64,000 nucleotides of DNA from Streptomyces canus (GTDB lineage: Bacteria > Actinomycetota > Actinomycetes > Streptomycetales > Streptomycetaceae): assembly GCF_001514145.1 (NCBI RefSeq), contig NZ_KQ948685.1, positions 1 through 64,000 on the forward strand. Direction: 5' to 3'. A program made the translations under genes and the position numbers. Each line of letters starts with the position of its first letter. Position 1 is the stretch's first letter. Of the stretch, positions 16,829 to 25,156 are shown piece by piece. The notes beneath the pieces were generated by a model. The model searched no databases, had not been told where the DNA came from, and worked only from the letters and a program-made list of their open reading frames with translations.

Positions 16829-18112
16829 ATGACAGCAAACCGACGGCCGCGATCAGCCCCAGATGACCGGGAGCTACGCCTGTGGAAGGTCGGCCGGGCC
16901 CTGACCGTCACCTTCGTCGCCGCAGTGCTAGTGGCGGGAGGAATCTTCTACAGCCTGGTGGTCCTTCTGGACTTCCAAGGGATCGACCGCACCACGAAGC
17001 TCAACGCGGAGACGCTCTTCGACCTGGTGAAGCTCTCCTTCGGCGTGGTCGCCGGAGCTGGTGCGCTCGTCGCCCTGGTCGTCGCCTACCGCCGCCAGCG
17101 CGTCGACGAAGCCGGCGCCCACAGGGAAGCCACCCGGCTGCACACCGAACGCTTTTCCCAGGCCGTCGACAAACTCGGATCCGACTCCCCGGCCGTCCGG
17201 CTCGGCGGCGTCCACGCCTTGGCCGGCCTCGCCGACGACGCCCCAGACGACAGCCTGCGCCAGACCTGCATTGATGTTCTGTGTGCCTACCTCCGCCTGC
17301 CGTTCCCCACCGATCCCGGCGATCTGCTCGACCCCTTGCCCGACGGCACCTCACCCACCGACGAACGGCGCGACGCCCACCAGGACAAGAAGGACCGACA
17401 CCGCGCACTTCGCGAGGTCCGGCATACGATCTTGCGCCTTATCGGAGACCGCTACCGCATTCCCGAGGGCACTCACCGCTCCTGGCAGGGCTGCAACCTG
17501 GATCTCACCGGGGTCATCATCGGCAGCATCGTGGACTTCGGCGGCGCGACGTTCTCCGGCAGCATCGTGGACTTCGGCGGCGCCACGTTCTCCGGCAGCA
17601 TCGTGGACTTCGGCGGCGCCACGTTCTCCGACGGCATCGTGCGCTTCGGCGGCGCGACGTTCTCCGACGGCATCGTGCGCTTCGGCGGCGCGACGTTCTC
17701 CGACGGCACCGTGAGCTTCGGCGGCGCGACGTTCTCCGACGGCACTGTGAGCTTCGGCGGCGCGACGTTCACCGGCAGCGACATGTACTTCGGCGGCGCG
17801 ACGTTCACCGGCGGCACTGTGAGCTTCGGCGGCGCGACGTTCACCGGCGGCACCGTCTACGTCGTCAACGCGACGTTCTCCGGCGGCACCGTGAGCTTCG
17901 GCGGCGCGACGTTCTCCGGCGGCGGCGTGAGCTTCAGCGACATGACGTTCTCCGGCGGCACCGTGGACTTCGTCAACGCGACGTTCACCGGCGGGAGCAT
18001 GAACTTCGAGTTCACGGCTGGCCCTGCTCCGGTGGGCCTCCTCGCGGCAGTCGGCACTCCCGTGCCGTCCGAGGTCCGCCTGCGCGCCGACTGGCTTCCT
18101 CCTGGCCAGTAA
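16829..18112 (+). CDS. membrane protein with pentapeptide-like 12-residue repeats
   Basis: 427 aa. Two membrane segments (about 24-48, LTVTFVAAVLVAGGIFYSLV, and 66-88, LSFGVVAGAGALVALVVAYR) are followed by a HEAT-like helical part (VRLGGVHALAGLADDAPDDS) and from residue ~230 about 13 copies of a 12-residue unit such as SGSIVDFGGATF. The spacing of Ala/Phe at fixed positions resembles pentapeptide-repeat beta-helices, although the unit here is 12 residues. The family is common in Streptomyces; function unknown. Near-identical 36-bp DNA units suggest recent expansion or contraction. The last 35 residues are non-repetitive. Confidence 0.85.
   Translation: MTANRRPRSAPDDRELRLWKVGRALTVTFVAAVLVAGGIFYSLVVLLDFQGIDRTTKLNAETLFDLVKLSFGVVAGAGALVALVVAYRRQRVDEAGAHREATRLHTERFSQAVDKLGSDSPAVRLGGVHALAGLADDAPDDSLRQTCIDVLCAYLRLPFPTDPGDLLDPLPDGTSPTDERRDAHQDKKDRHRALREVRHTILRLIGDRYRIPEGTHRSWQGCNLDLTGVIIGSIVDFGGATFSGSIVDFGGATFSGSIVDFGGATFSDGIVRFGGATFSDGIVRFGGATFSDGTVSFGGATFSDGTVSFGGATFTGSDMYFGGATFTGGTVSFGGATFTGGTVYVVNATFSGGTVSFGGATFSGGGVSFSDMTFSGGTVDFVNATFTGGSMNFEFTAGPAPVGLLAAVGTPVPSEVRLRADWLPPGQ
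17519..17995 (+). repeat. 36-bp in-frame tandem repeats
   Basis: About 13 units of the pattern ggcagcatcgtggacttcgg followed by cggcgcgacgttctcc, with a few substitutions per unit (for example gtgagc for gtggac). Every unit is a multiple of three and keeps the frame. Confidence 0.9.
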
Positions 18113-18212
18113 ACGGCGAAAGTGGTCCGTCTTCGCACGCCGTTTGTGACTGGGTGACACGGTTCTTACCGGCACGCTCACATCGGTCACGCCGACTTAT
18201 GCACTACGACGA

Positions 18213-18884
18213 TCACGAGGAGCCGGTGCCGCTTCCGCCGCCTGCGCCCGGTCCAGGCCGCAGGCGGTGACAGATCCTGGCCCACAGGGTGGGCGGCGGC
18301 TGCAGGGCGGCGCGGACCGCCCGCCCGAAGGCAGCGACGGCGGCGTCACTGCTGGCGTGGTTCTCGATATTGCTGGCGGCGGCCAGGACGGCCTCGGCGG
18401 CGTCGGCTACCTGGGCGTTGGGGTGGCGCAGCAGCGGTGCGGCGGCCGTGGCGAGGCGGAGGAGGGGTTCGCGTACGGCGGCGATCGCCTGGTTACTGGC
18501 CCGGCGCTCCCGGCTCAGGAGGTGGGCGACCTCTCCCATCCCGATGGCGAAGCTGAGTCCGTCGGTGCCGCCGGCTACCCGGCCACGGGCTGCGCCGCCG
18601 GCGCAGGCCAGGAGGGCGAGGAGGAAACTGCGGCCGCGCGAGGCCGGGCTCTCCCACAGCGTGTGATTGACGATCGCCGCAGCGCGGACATCAGCCATGG
18701 CCACGCCCAGAGCGTCGGCCTGGACCTGCAGGGCGGCCCGCTCCTCCTGCCGGTCGGCACGCGCACGGACTCGCTTGGTCAGCCAGAAGGTGAAAAGGGC
18801 GGAGAACAGGGCAATGACGAAGGCGCCGATGAACTGGGCGACTGCGTCGGCGTGATCGGATACGCCTTTCATGAGCTGGTGCAC
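18213..18884 (-). CDS. hypothetical single-pass membrane protein, 223 aa
   Basis: Start ATG at 18884. A single membrane segment near residues 14-36 (AVAQFIGAFVIALFSALFTF) is followed by an Arg/Glu-rich helix (RVRARADRQEERAALQVQAD) and a long alanine-rich helical cytoplasmic domain, ending in a Gly/Pro tail. No enzymatic motif is seen. The plan (short lumenal end, one TM, long helical bundle) is common in Streptomyces hypothetical proteins of unknown role. It is convergent with the pentapeptide-like gene; the ~100-bp gap between them has no obvious hairpin. Confidence 0.7.
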   Translation of the reverse strand: MHQLMKGVSDHADAVAQFIGAFVIALFSALFTFWLTKRVRARADRQEERAALQVQADALGVAMADVRAAAIVNHTLWESPASRGRSFLLALLACAGGAARGRVAGGTDGLSFAIGMGEVAHLLSRERRASNQAIAAVREPLLRLATAAAPLLRHPNAQVADAAEAVLAAASNIENHASSDAAVAAFGRAVRAALQPPPTLWARICHRLRPGPGAGGGSGTGSS

Positions 18885-18971
18885 GCGCGCAGTCTGACGG
18901 GCCGGCAGGTATCCGTTCGGGTCCCGTTGCCGTCCTGCAGCGGAACCCGAACGGGATCGTTGCCCCTCCGG

Positions 18972-19298
18972 CTACGACGGGTCAGTGTGCGCGCTGGGGT
19001 CCAGTTCGGGGTCGGCGCCCAGCGTGTAGGTGTGGTACTCGGCGGAGCCGACGAGTTCCTCGTACATGGCGCGCGCACCGCTGGAGGTGAAGTTGCCGCG
19101 CAGCGCGGCCAGCATGTCCAGGGACAGTGCGGCGCACTGATGTTCTTCCGGCAGGCCGGGCCAATCGATCCCGCCACGCGCGATTCCGAGCAGTGAGGGG
19201 CCGGGGCCGTGAACCGGCTGCGATCCGGCACGGCCGGGCCGCGCAGGACCGTGCCTGCGCGAGGAGATCCGCTCGGAGTGCGCGTCGCGCAGGCCGTG
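18972..19298 (-). CDS. short unrecognised coding region, start unclear
   Basis: Downstream of and in the same frame as the 19299 gene's stop. The part LLGIARGGIDWPGLPEEHQC, LSLDMLAALRGNFTSSGARA and YEELVGSAEYHTYTLGADPE reads as real protein with high GC3. There is no ATG/GTG before it, so either a rare start is used or it is a fragment. A readthrough extension of the upstream gene is formally possible because the frames match across one TGA. No family recognised. Confidence 0.4.
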   Translation of the reverse strand, partial: HGLRDAHSERISSRRHGPARPGRAGSQPVHGPGPSLLGIARGGIDWPGLPEEHQCAALSLDMLAALRGNFTSSGARAMYEELVGSAEYHTYTLGADPELDPSAHTDPS

Positions 19299-19682
19299 TC
19301 AGGCCGGCAGGGACTTGACCAGTTGGGTCAGGTGATCGATGAAGGCGCCAAAGCGTTCAGGATCCGACTCGTCCAACTCGTTGAGCTCCTGGTTGGTCAT
19401 CCCCATCAGGGCACGCAGCTCCTGGCCAGGGATCGGCTCGGACGAGGCGAGGCGCCCCTCTCCGGCCTGGAGGGCGGCGCGCTCTTGCTGTAGCCCGTCG
19501 CGGTGGTTGGCCTGTCTGCAGGCGGCTGAGTAAAAACGTGGGACCTGCCCGCGCGTAGGACGCCTGTTCCATGTGATCCCGCACCAGGCGCACTCGATTC
19601 GCCGAACGACTACAACCACATCTGGCCGAACTGAGCGCACCTGGCCTGCCATCCACGTCTCCTCTGCCTCGAAGTGCCGCAA
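19299..19682 (-). CDS. hypothetical protein with a CxxC zinc-knuckle-like motif
   Basis: 127 aa from 19682, or 117 aa from the ATG at 19652 (MAGQVRSVRP). The middle has ECAWCGITWNRRPTRGQVPR then FYSAACRQANHR: the spacing Cys-x2-Cys ... Cys ... His suggests a small zinc-binding fold like those of mobile-element-associated small proteins. The C-terminal half is an acidic helix (MTNQELNELDESDPERFGAF). Function unknown. The AT-richer region upstream (19690-19999) separates it from the divergent large gene at 20000. Confidence 0.6.
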   Translation of the reverse strand: MRHFEAEETWMAGQVRSVRPDVVVVVRRIECAWCGITWNRRPTRGQVPRFYSAACRQANHRDGLQQERAALQAGEGRLASSEPIPGQELRALMGMTNQELNELDESDPERFGAFIDHLTQLVKSLPA

Positions 19683-19859
19683 GAGTTACCGCATGTACAA
19701 GGCGGGGTTCGGGTCAACCGCCAAGCGTCACACGCACGAGAGGTGCAGTCGCACTGCTGCATTCGCTTCCTGAGCCCGGGCGTGGAGCTGACCGTCCTGC
19801 CTCCCATCCGCGCGGCCGCCGGGATAAGTGACTGCCGGGCCGGTCACGCCTATTGATCA

Positions 19860-19999
19860 GCTCGGGCACCCCGAACGTCAACCCAGCCACAGAAGAGTCA
19901 CCAATAATGAGTGAGAAACTTTGAAAACATAGTGCTTCTCTGTACTGAATAGATGAACTGTGATAGATTAGTGGGTAGTTGATTCAATCGGGAGGGTGA
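19860..19999 (+). promoter_or_regulatory. AT-rich leader upstream of the Phd/DnaB-like gene
   Basis: Notably AT-rich for this genome. TTGAAA at 19921-19926 followed by TACTGA/TGAATAGAT about 16-20 bp later could be a promoter. GGAGG at 19991-19995 is the ribosome site for GTG 20000. Repeated short motifs (aactgtgatagattagtggg) could bind the encoded Phd-like domains. This is inference. Confidence 0.45.
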
Positions 20000-22582
20000 G
20001 TGAGTCAGTCGCCGCAGGAGGAGAGGGCGGTCAACGCGACCACGGCGCGGAACCAGCTGTACTCGCTGGTGAAGCTCGCCGAGGAGGACGGGCGCACCAC
20101 GGTGATCACCAAGCACAAGGTGCGTGCCCTGCTGGCGCCGCTGGACCGGTTCCCGGCAGCCCGAAAAACCGATGCCTTCCCGGCTCACGTGCTGAGCGTG
20201 GCGCAGAGGGATTTCGGTGACCTTGTCGCGCTGGCGGCGAAGGGGCAGCCGCAGGTGCTGCTGCGGAACACCACTCCGGTCGCGGTGCTGCTCCCCGCCG
20301 ACCCTCCCTCTGATGCTCCCTCGTCCGATACGGCCGCGGACTCTCGCGCGGCGACCGCAGGAGGTGCGGTGAAGGTCCAAGGCAACCAGGACCGCGGCAG
20401 TACGCCGCGCAGGCTCGCCACGCTCGGCGACGCCATCGGTTCCGTCCTCACCGACGGCCCGGCGGACGGTCCCACCTTCGGGCTGCCGGGCCTGGACGCC
20501 GCCACGGGCGGTCTGCAGCCGGGACGGCTGACGCTCGTGGCCGCCCGTCCGAGTGTCGGGGGGAGCCTGCTGGGCCTGTCCGCCGCACGCAAGACCGCGC
20601 TCGTCGAGCGCCGTACGGTCCTGTACGCGGCCTCGGGCCCGAACCGGGACGACATCTTCCGCCGGATCATCGCCGCCGAGGCTGGTGGCGAGTACGCGCG
20701 CCTGAAGCAGGGCCGTCTCACCGAGCATGAGCAGCAGGTCGCCCACCGGCTGGTCCAGGCCGGCGACCTCCTGATGATCGACGACGGCAGTGACCTGAGG
20801 GCCGAGGACATCGCGGAGACCGCCCCCCACATGCAAGGCCTGGCCCTGGTGGTCGTGGACCGGCTGCAGGCCGCCCACAGCGCCCGGCTGCCGCTGTCCG
20901 GGGACCGTCTCCCGGACGCCTCCCAGGTTCTGGCCACGCTCGCGCGCACCTTGCACGTGCCGGTCCTCGCGATCGTGGACAGCGACGATCCCGAACTCCT
21001 GGGTCTCCTGGACGCCGACATCACGCTGACGCTCACGCCGACCGAGGACCCTGCCAAGGTCCAGGTGACGGTCGCGGAACGAGACTTCGGCACGATCGGC
21101 TCCGCCTACCTGAAGCCCGACTTGATCCACGCCCGCTTCCTCGACGCCGCCGCGCCCCTCGAGCGCGCCGACAGTCCGGCGGGCCCGGGGCCCGCGGCCG
21201 CGGGCGGGACGACGGCGCTGGAACTGGCCGAAGCCGCCCTTCCCTACACGTCCGGCGGGCACCAGGGGATCCCCGCCGCCCTCACCCACGAGCTCGCCGC
21301 GTGGCGGACCGCGGTCGCGGGCGGCAACCAGGAAGCCCTGAACGAGATCCTTCCGTCGCTCCTGCAGGCCGCCGCCACGGTCACGCAGTGGCCGGACACC
21401 CATGAGGGACACCGTCTCGCCGCAGCCCTGCGCCCCTACGGCACGCCCGAGCCCGCCGACACCACCACCACAGCCGCCGGGCAGTCAGCTGCTGCCGGTG
21501 CCGCTGTCCAGGCTGAGGCGGGCAACGGGCAGACCCCGGCCGAGGTGGCGGAGGACGAGGAAGACAACGAGGACGACGAGGACGACGAGGAAGATGGTCT
21601 GGCGCCGGAGGATGAGGAGGACGAGCCCGAGGGCCATGTCTTCCCTGCCCTGAAGATCCTCAAGGACTCGGTCGGCCGCTCGAAGATGCACCCGATCCGC
21701 GTCATCCGCAAAGAGGAACGCGACAGCGGCCCGTGGCCGCTGATCAGCGAGCACATGGACGGCGAGCCCCGCTGGGTCCACCCCGACGTCACCGCCACCC
21801 GCGTTCCCCACATCCGGGCAAACGGCAGGCGCGTGCGCCGCGACCAACTCGACGTGCCCGACTCGTTCGGCGAGGGCGTGCTGTGCCTGATCGACCGCAA
21901 CGGCTCGTTCCCCTCCGCCTGTTCGGCCGTCCCCCTCGCCCCGAACAAGCTCCTGCACACCGGCTCGCTCGACGCCTACGACAAGGCCGGCGCCGGCATC
22001 TACCTCATCGACATCCCCGAGTGGACCCGCACCGACATGCCCCACCCCCTGGGGCGGATCGCCGACCGGCCCGACGAAGACGGCCGAGCGTGGGTCACCA
22101 CCCCCCACATCAAGCAACTGATGAAGCTCGTGAGGGACAACCACCTTCCGGCAATGCCGACCATCCACGACTCCTGGACCGGCAAGGCCAACGAGTCGCT
22201 GTTCAAGCCGTTCTACGAAGCCACCCGAAAGGCACGCACCGAACTCGTCCAGGTCGGCGGCGACCCCTACAAGGCCTACAAGACGCGCCTGTCCATCGCG
22301 CTGCGTCTGCTGTGGCCCAAGCGCCCCTCCCAGCGGTCCCCGTTCTGGCGGCCGGACTGGCGCATGAGCATGGTCGCCGAGGCTTCCGTCCGGCACTGGA
22401 CGGTCGCGTTCAAGGCCGTCCAGGAAGGCCACACCCTCGTTGCACTGCGCAACGTCGACCAGGCCATCTTCTGGACCCCACCCGGCACCCCGCCGTCCAC
22501 CTACCGGATCGGCACCGGCTTCGGCGAAGTCAAGAGCAAGTTCGTCCAAGCGGGCGAGACCATCCTCGAAGGTGACGACTGA
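20000..22582 (+). CDS. tandem-Phd / DnaB-like ATPase protein, possible telomere-associated protein
   Basis: 860 aa. Residues 10-50 (NATTARNQLYSLVKLAEEDG, then TTVITKHKVRALLAPLD) and 63-101 (VLSVAQRDFGDLVALAAKGQ, then PVAVLLPAD) are two Phd/YefM antitoxin-type DNA-binding units. Residues about 158-375 resemble the DnaB helicase core (FGLPGLDAATGGLQPGRLTL, RRIIAAEAGGEYARLKQGRL, Walker B LALVVVDRLQ), but the P-loop is ARPSVGGSL, lacking the Lys of GKT, so ATP hydrolysis is doubtful. An acidic run (513-546) leads to a C-terminal domain I do not recognise. It overlaps the next gene by 1 bp. The pairing of a large DNA-binding/helicase-like protein with a ~190-aa HTH protein recalls Tap-Tpg and Tac-Tpc of linear replicons. 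Confidence 0.7.
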   Translation: MSQSPQEERAVNATTARNQLYSLVKLAEEDGRTTVITKHKVRALLAPLDRFPAARKTDAFPAHVLSVAQRDFGDLVALAAKGQPQVLLRNTTPVAVLLPADPPSDAPSSDTAADSRAATAGGAVKVQGNQDRGSTPRRLATLGDAIGSVLTDGPADGPTFGLPGLDAATGGLQPGRLTLVAARPSVGGSLLGLSAARKTALVERRTVLYAASGPNRDDIFRRIIAAEAGGEYARLKQGRLTEHEQQVAHRLVQAGDLLMIDDGSDLRAEDIAETAPHMQGLALVVVDRLQAAHSARLPLSGDRLPDASQVLATLARTLHVPVLAIVDSDDPELLGLLDADITLTLTPTEDPAKVQVTVAERDFGTIGSAYLKPDLIHARFLDAAAPLERADSPAGPGPAAAGGTTALELAEAALPYTSGGHQGIPAALTHELAAWRTAVAGGNQEALNEILPSLLQAAATVTQWPDTHEGHRLAAALRPYGTPEPADTTTTAAGQSAAAGAAVQAEAGNGQTPAEVAEDEEDNEDDEDDEEDGLAPEDEEDEPEGHVFPALKILKDSVGRSKMHPIRVIRKEERDSGPWPLISEHMDGEPRWVHPDVTATRVPHIRANGRRVRRDQLDVPDSFGEGVLCLIDRNGSFPSACSAVPLAPNKLLHTGSLDAYDKAGAGIYLIDIPEWTRTDMPHPLGRIADRPDEDGRAWVTTPHIKQLMKLVRDNHLPAMPTIHDSWTGKANESLFKPFYEATRKARTELVQVGGDPYKAYKTRLSIALRLLWPKRPSQRSPFWRPDWRMSMVAEASVRHWTVAFKAVQEGHTLVALRNVDQAIFWTPPGTPPSTYRIGTGFGEVKSKFVQAGETILEGDD

Positions 22583-23154
22583 TGGCCGGACCCACCGGAC
22601 GCGGCACCTCCCTCGGCGCCGCCCTCAACGACCTGCTGCGCTCCCAGGTCACCGCACGCCACCGGCTGTCCTCCTACAACGCCAAGCACTGGCACGCCCA
22701 GCTCTCCCAGCTCACCGCGACCCACCGCGGGCAGCAGGCCCTCGCCGACGCCGGCCTGAACGTGACGACCAAGACCCTCATCAACTGGCTGTCCGACGCC
22801 GAGTACAACATCCGCCGCAACTACCGCGACCTCATCCACACCGCGTACGAAAACGTCGCCATCGTCCCCGCCGACCCCATCCCCGACCACATCAAACGCG
22901 GCCAGTACGAGATCAGCGGCCTCGTCACCACCGGCGACGACGAACGCGAACGCGGCACCCGCGACGCCGCACCCCTGCGCATCGACGCCAGCCGCGGCCA
23001 CTGGGACGCGATCGAAGCCCTCTGGCTCGCCGGCGAACTCACCGACGACGAGTTCGAGGACCACTTCATCGACGACGTCATCGTCGAAGACATCGGCGAA
23101 GGCACCGACGGCTGGCAGTTCACCGGCGGCTCCTACTCCGTCGAACTCCGTTAA
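22582..23154 (+). CDS. HTH protein resembling Streptomyces telomere terminal proteins in layout
   Basis: 190 aa; start overlaps the previous stop (TGATG). A probable HTH lies at about 57-85 (AGLNVTTKTLINWLSDAEYN). Next come a basic stretch KRGQYEISGLVTTGDDERER, a helix DAIEALWLAGELTDDEFEDH, and an acidic beta tail ending GGSYSVELR. The order HTH, basic linker, short beta segment, C-terminal helix, acidic tail and the length parallel the Tpg terminal protein (~184 aa) that primes telomere patching at linear ends. Sequence identity to Tpg looks low, so this is a structural analogy, not a proven assignment. Other possibilities are a plasmid partition or replication accessory protein. Confidence 0.6.
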   Translation: MAGPTGRGTSLGAALNDLLRSQVTARHRLSSYNAKHWHAQLSQLTATHRGQQALADAGLNVTTKTLINWLSDAEYNIRRNYRDLIHTAYENVAIVPADPIPDHIKRGQYEISGLVTTGDDERERGTRDAAPLRIDASRGHWDAIEALWLAGELTDDEFEDHFIDDVIVEDIGEGTDGWQFTGGSYSVELR

Positions 23155-23204
23155 CAGCCCGCACCAGCGGCCGAACTACACGTTGCAGCAGGGGGAGCCA
23201 CCTC

Positions 23205-23993
23205 ATGAGCCACCATCCACCACGGCGGCCCTTACCGCTGATCGCCGTACACGCCGAGACGGCCTCGAACGCCGAGCAGCGGGTGACCGAGCTGCTCGGC
23301 GCCGCGGGCGCAAGCCCTGGTGAGGTACACACCCTCATCGCGGCCATCCGCGCCGGCGCCGTGGAAGGCGCTCAGGGCGAAGTCATCACGCTGGACACGC
23401 AAGCCCCCGCCGACACCAGAGACCAGGTCCAGGAGGGCTGGCATCGCGCCGTCGAGACGATCTCCGAGCGACTCGCCCACATCGCCGACCGCACCGTCCA
23501 CCAGGCACGAACGGCGGCCGCCGTCATGGAGACACGGCCAGTCACATCCGAGTCGGAACCAAACTCCCTGCCCACCCCGGTCGACCAGGTGGGGGAGGAG
23601 CAGGTGCAGCAAGTCCTCGAGGCAGCCGAGCGGATCTTCGTGTCCCTGACCGGCTACACGGGCTTCGACCGCGACCTGTCCCAGGAGATCCTCGCAGTCG
23701 TCCTCAAGTCCGTCAGCGCCGAGCAACAGCAGGACTACGTCCAGCAGTTGGAGGCCTTCGCCGAAGCCAGCCGTGAACGCCTCGCGCAGCTGTACGGGAA
23801 GTACGGGCCAGGCGGAAAGTTCGCGGACGAGAGCCACTGCTACCTGACCCATCAGCCCGAAAGCGTCGTGGTCTGCGAGCGACTGGACACCGTCCCGATG
23901 TGGCTCGAAGCGGTGTGGAACGACGAACTCGACGCCGAGCTGACACTGGAGCGCTTCACCAAGTACTGGCGTTTCGGTCTGGGTCCCTCATGA
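23205..23993 (+). CDS. hypothetical protein, 262 aa
   Basis: ATG 23205 with GGGGGAG about 9 bp upstream. The N-terminal third is helical and Ala/Glu-rich (EQRVTELLGAAGASPGEVHT); the middle is a predicted long helix (DQVQEGWHRAVETISERLAH); the C-terminal part has TGYTGFDRDLSQEILAVVLK and ends FTKYWRFGLGPS. No signal peptide or catalytic motif. It lies 50 bp after the terminal-protein-like gene on the same strand and may share its transcript. I do not recognise the family. Confidence 0.65.
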   Translation: MSHHPPRRPLPLIAVHAETASNAEQRVTELLGAAGASPGEVHTLIAAIRAGAVEGAQGEVITLDTQAPADTRDQVQEGWHRAVETISERLAHIADRTVHQARTAAAVMETRPVTSESEPNSLPTPVDQVGEEQVQQVLEAAERIFVSLTGYTGFDRDLSQEILAVVLKSVSAEQQQDYVQQLEAFAEASRERLAQLYGKYGPGGKFADESHCYLTHQPESVVVCERLDTVPMWLEAVWNDELDAELTLERFTKYWRFGLGPS

Positions 23994-24060
23994 GCGGAAC
24001 CGGCGGTCGCACTCTTGACCCACGTCGACTCGACGGCGACTTCGGGGAGAGGACGAGGCC

Positions 24061-24603
24061 ATGGCGCAGCTGAAGATCCGGGACCTGCACGAACTCCTGC
24101 GCCAGGCTCCCCGGCGAGGAGATCTTCAGCAGGACGGTATCCGGCTCGTGTACGACGGCACCGCTCTGCACATGTCCACGGCCGACGCCCCGGACACCGT
24201 GATCGCCCGCGTCGACACCTACGGGTTCACCACCGAACCGTGGGACGTGACCGCGTACCGCGCCAGCATCACCAGCACGGAGGTGTGGCTGCGCCTCCTC
24301 AACAGGGAGCACGGCGACCACCTCATCGACGTCGCCCCTTTCTGGGCCCAGCGCCCCGCCGCGATCACATTCACCGCGGGCGGGCACACGGCGGCGTTCC
24401 CGGCGATCGCCTGTCCGACTGCACCAGCCGACCGCCGGCCGTACGCGGCCGCCGTCGACGGAATCGAGTTCTGGGCAACTGCCGTGACCTGCACGTTTTT
24501 TGAGGCCCTCTCAACCCGCAACGTGAGGTCCATCACACACCGGCGTGGCGTATGGGGTACTAGGGGGTGGGGGTGGCGAGGTTCGCCCTCATCCAATGGA
24601 TGA
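24061..24603 (+). CDS. hypothetical protein with altered C-terminus
   Basis: 180 aa from ATG 24061 (GGAGAG upstream). Coding bias is strong to about 24485 (through AAAVDGIEFWATAVTC). After that the third-position GC falls, a T-run appears, and the frame enters the palindrome at 24562-24630, so the last ~35 residues probably replace an original end. The protein looks globular and cytoplasmic (LRQAPRRGDLQQDGIRLVYD, HMSTADAPDTVIARVDTYGF). No family recognised. It follows the 262-aa gene after 67 bp. Confidence 0.55.
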   Translation: MAQLKIRDLHELLRQAPRRGDLQQDGIRLVYDGTALHMSTADAPDTVIARVDTYGFTTEPWDVTAYRASITSTEVWLRLLNREHGDHLIDVAPFWAQRPAAITFTAGGHTAAFPAIACPTAPADRRPYAAAVDGIEFWATAVTCTFFEALSTRNVRSITHRRGVWGTRGWGWRGSPSSNG

Positions 24604-24630
24604 GGGCGAACCTCGCCACCCCCACCCCCT
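24562..24630. repeat. 69-nt perfect palindrome (34-bp arms, 1-nt centre)
   Basis: Every base from 24562 to 24595 pairs with 24597-24630. The outer arm is the G-run AGGGGGTGGGGGTGGCG, the inner part AGGTTCGCCCTCATCCA. It covers the 3' end of the preceding gene. Could be a very strong terminator, a replication or telomere-related foldback, or the fused inverted ends of a lost element. Confidence 0.9.
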
Positions 24631-24750
24631 TAGAAGGCTCCGCGACCTGCCAAAACGCGGTTTGCGATCTTGTTTTCCGTGTCGTGATTCTTGAGCCGTG
24701 CCGAGGCGCCCGGCGCACCCACATCACGACAACGGTAGGAAGACTCCACC

Positions 24751-24966
24751 GTGTTGACGCACCTCGCCAAGCTCACCCAGGTCGTTCCCGCCTTGCTCGG
24801 GCTCCTCTGGCTCGTCGCTCTCGCGTCCAATCCGATCGCCCCGTGCGGCCCGTCCGCCGAGCACCCCGCGCAGACCATCACCGACCACCTGCGCGCCATG
24901 GCCAACCACGCCCGGGCGGTGGCGGTGCTGATCGCCCGGAAGTCCGGCGCGGGCGGCGACAGATAG
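24751..24966 (+). CDS. small hydrophobic hypothetical protein, 71 aa
   Basis: GTG 24751 (TTG 24754 alternative) with a weak AGGAAG site upstream. The first 30 residues form one hydrophobic helix (VVPALLGLLWLVALAS) followed by a soluble tail (ITDHLRAMANHARAVAVLIA). It might be membrane-inserted or carry a signal-anchor. No relatives recognised; codon bias supports coding. Confidence 0.5.
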   Translation: MLTHLAKLTQVVPALLGLLWLVALASNPIAPCGPSAEHPAQTITDHLRAMANHARAVAVLIARKSGAGGDR

Positions 24967-25156
24967 GTCGCGCCCCGACGGCAGGCGCCATCCGTCGGGG
25001 CACCTCACATCGGCCGTCTGTAGGCGTTTGAGGTGCAGATCGTCGCGACGCACTTAGTTGGCGTAGAGCGGCACCCGGGATGACAGCTTGCCGCGCTGGT
25101 GCCCTGGTAGGCACGGCCCCGGTCGAGGAGTTCCGCGCGATCAGGTCCGGGTGCCC

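Noticed and set aside
17519..17995. Possible CRISPR array (regular 36-bp periodicity)
   Set aside because: There are no unique spacers; the whole unit repeats and encodes in-frame protein repeats.
24562..24630. A true chromosome telomere
   Set aside because: The palindrome is internal to the sequence with coding DNA on both sides and lacks a series of palindromes, so only a relation to telomere biology can be suggested.
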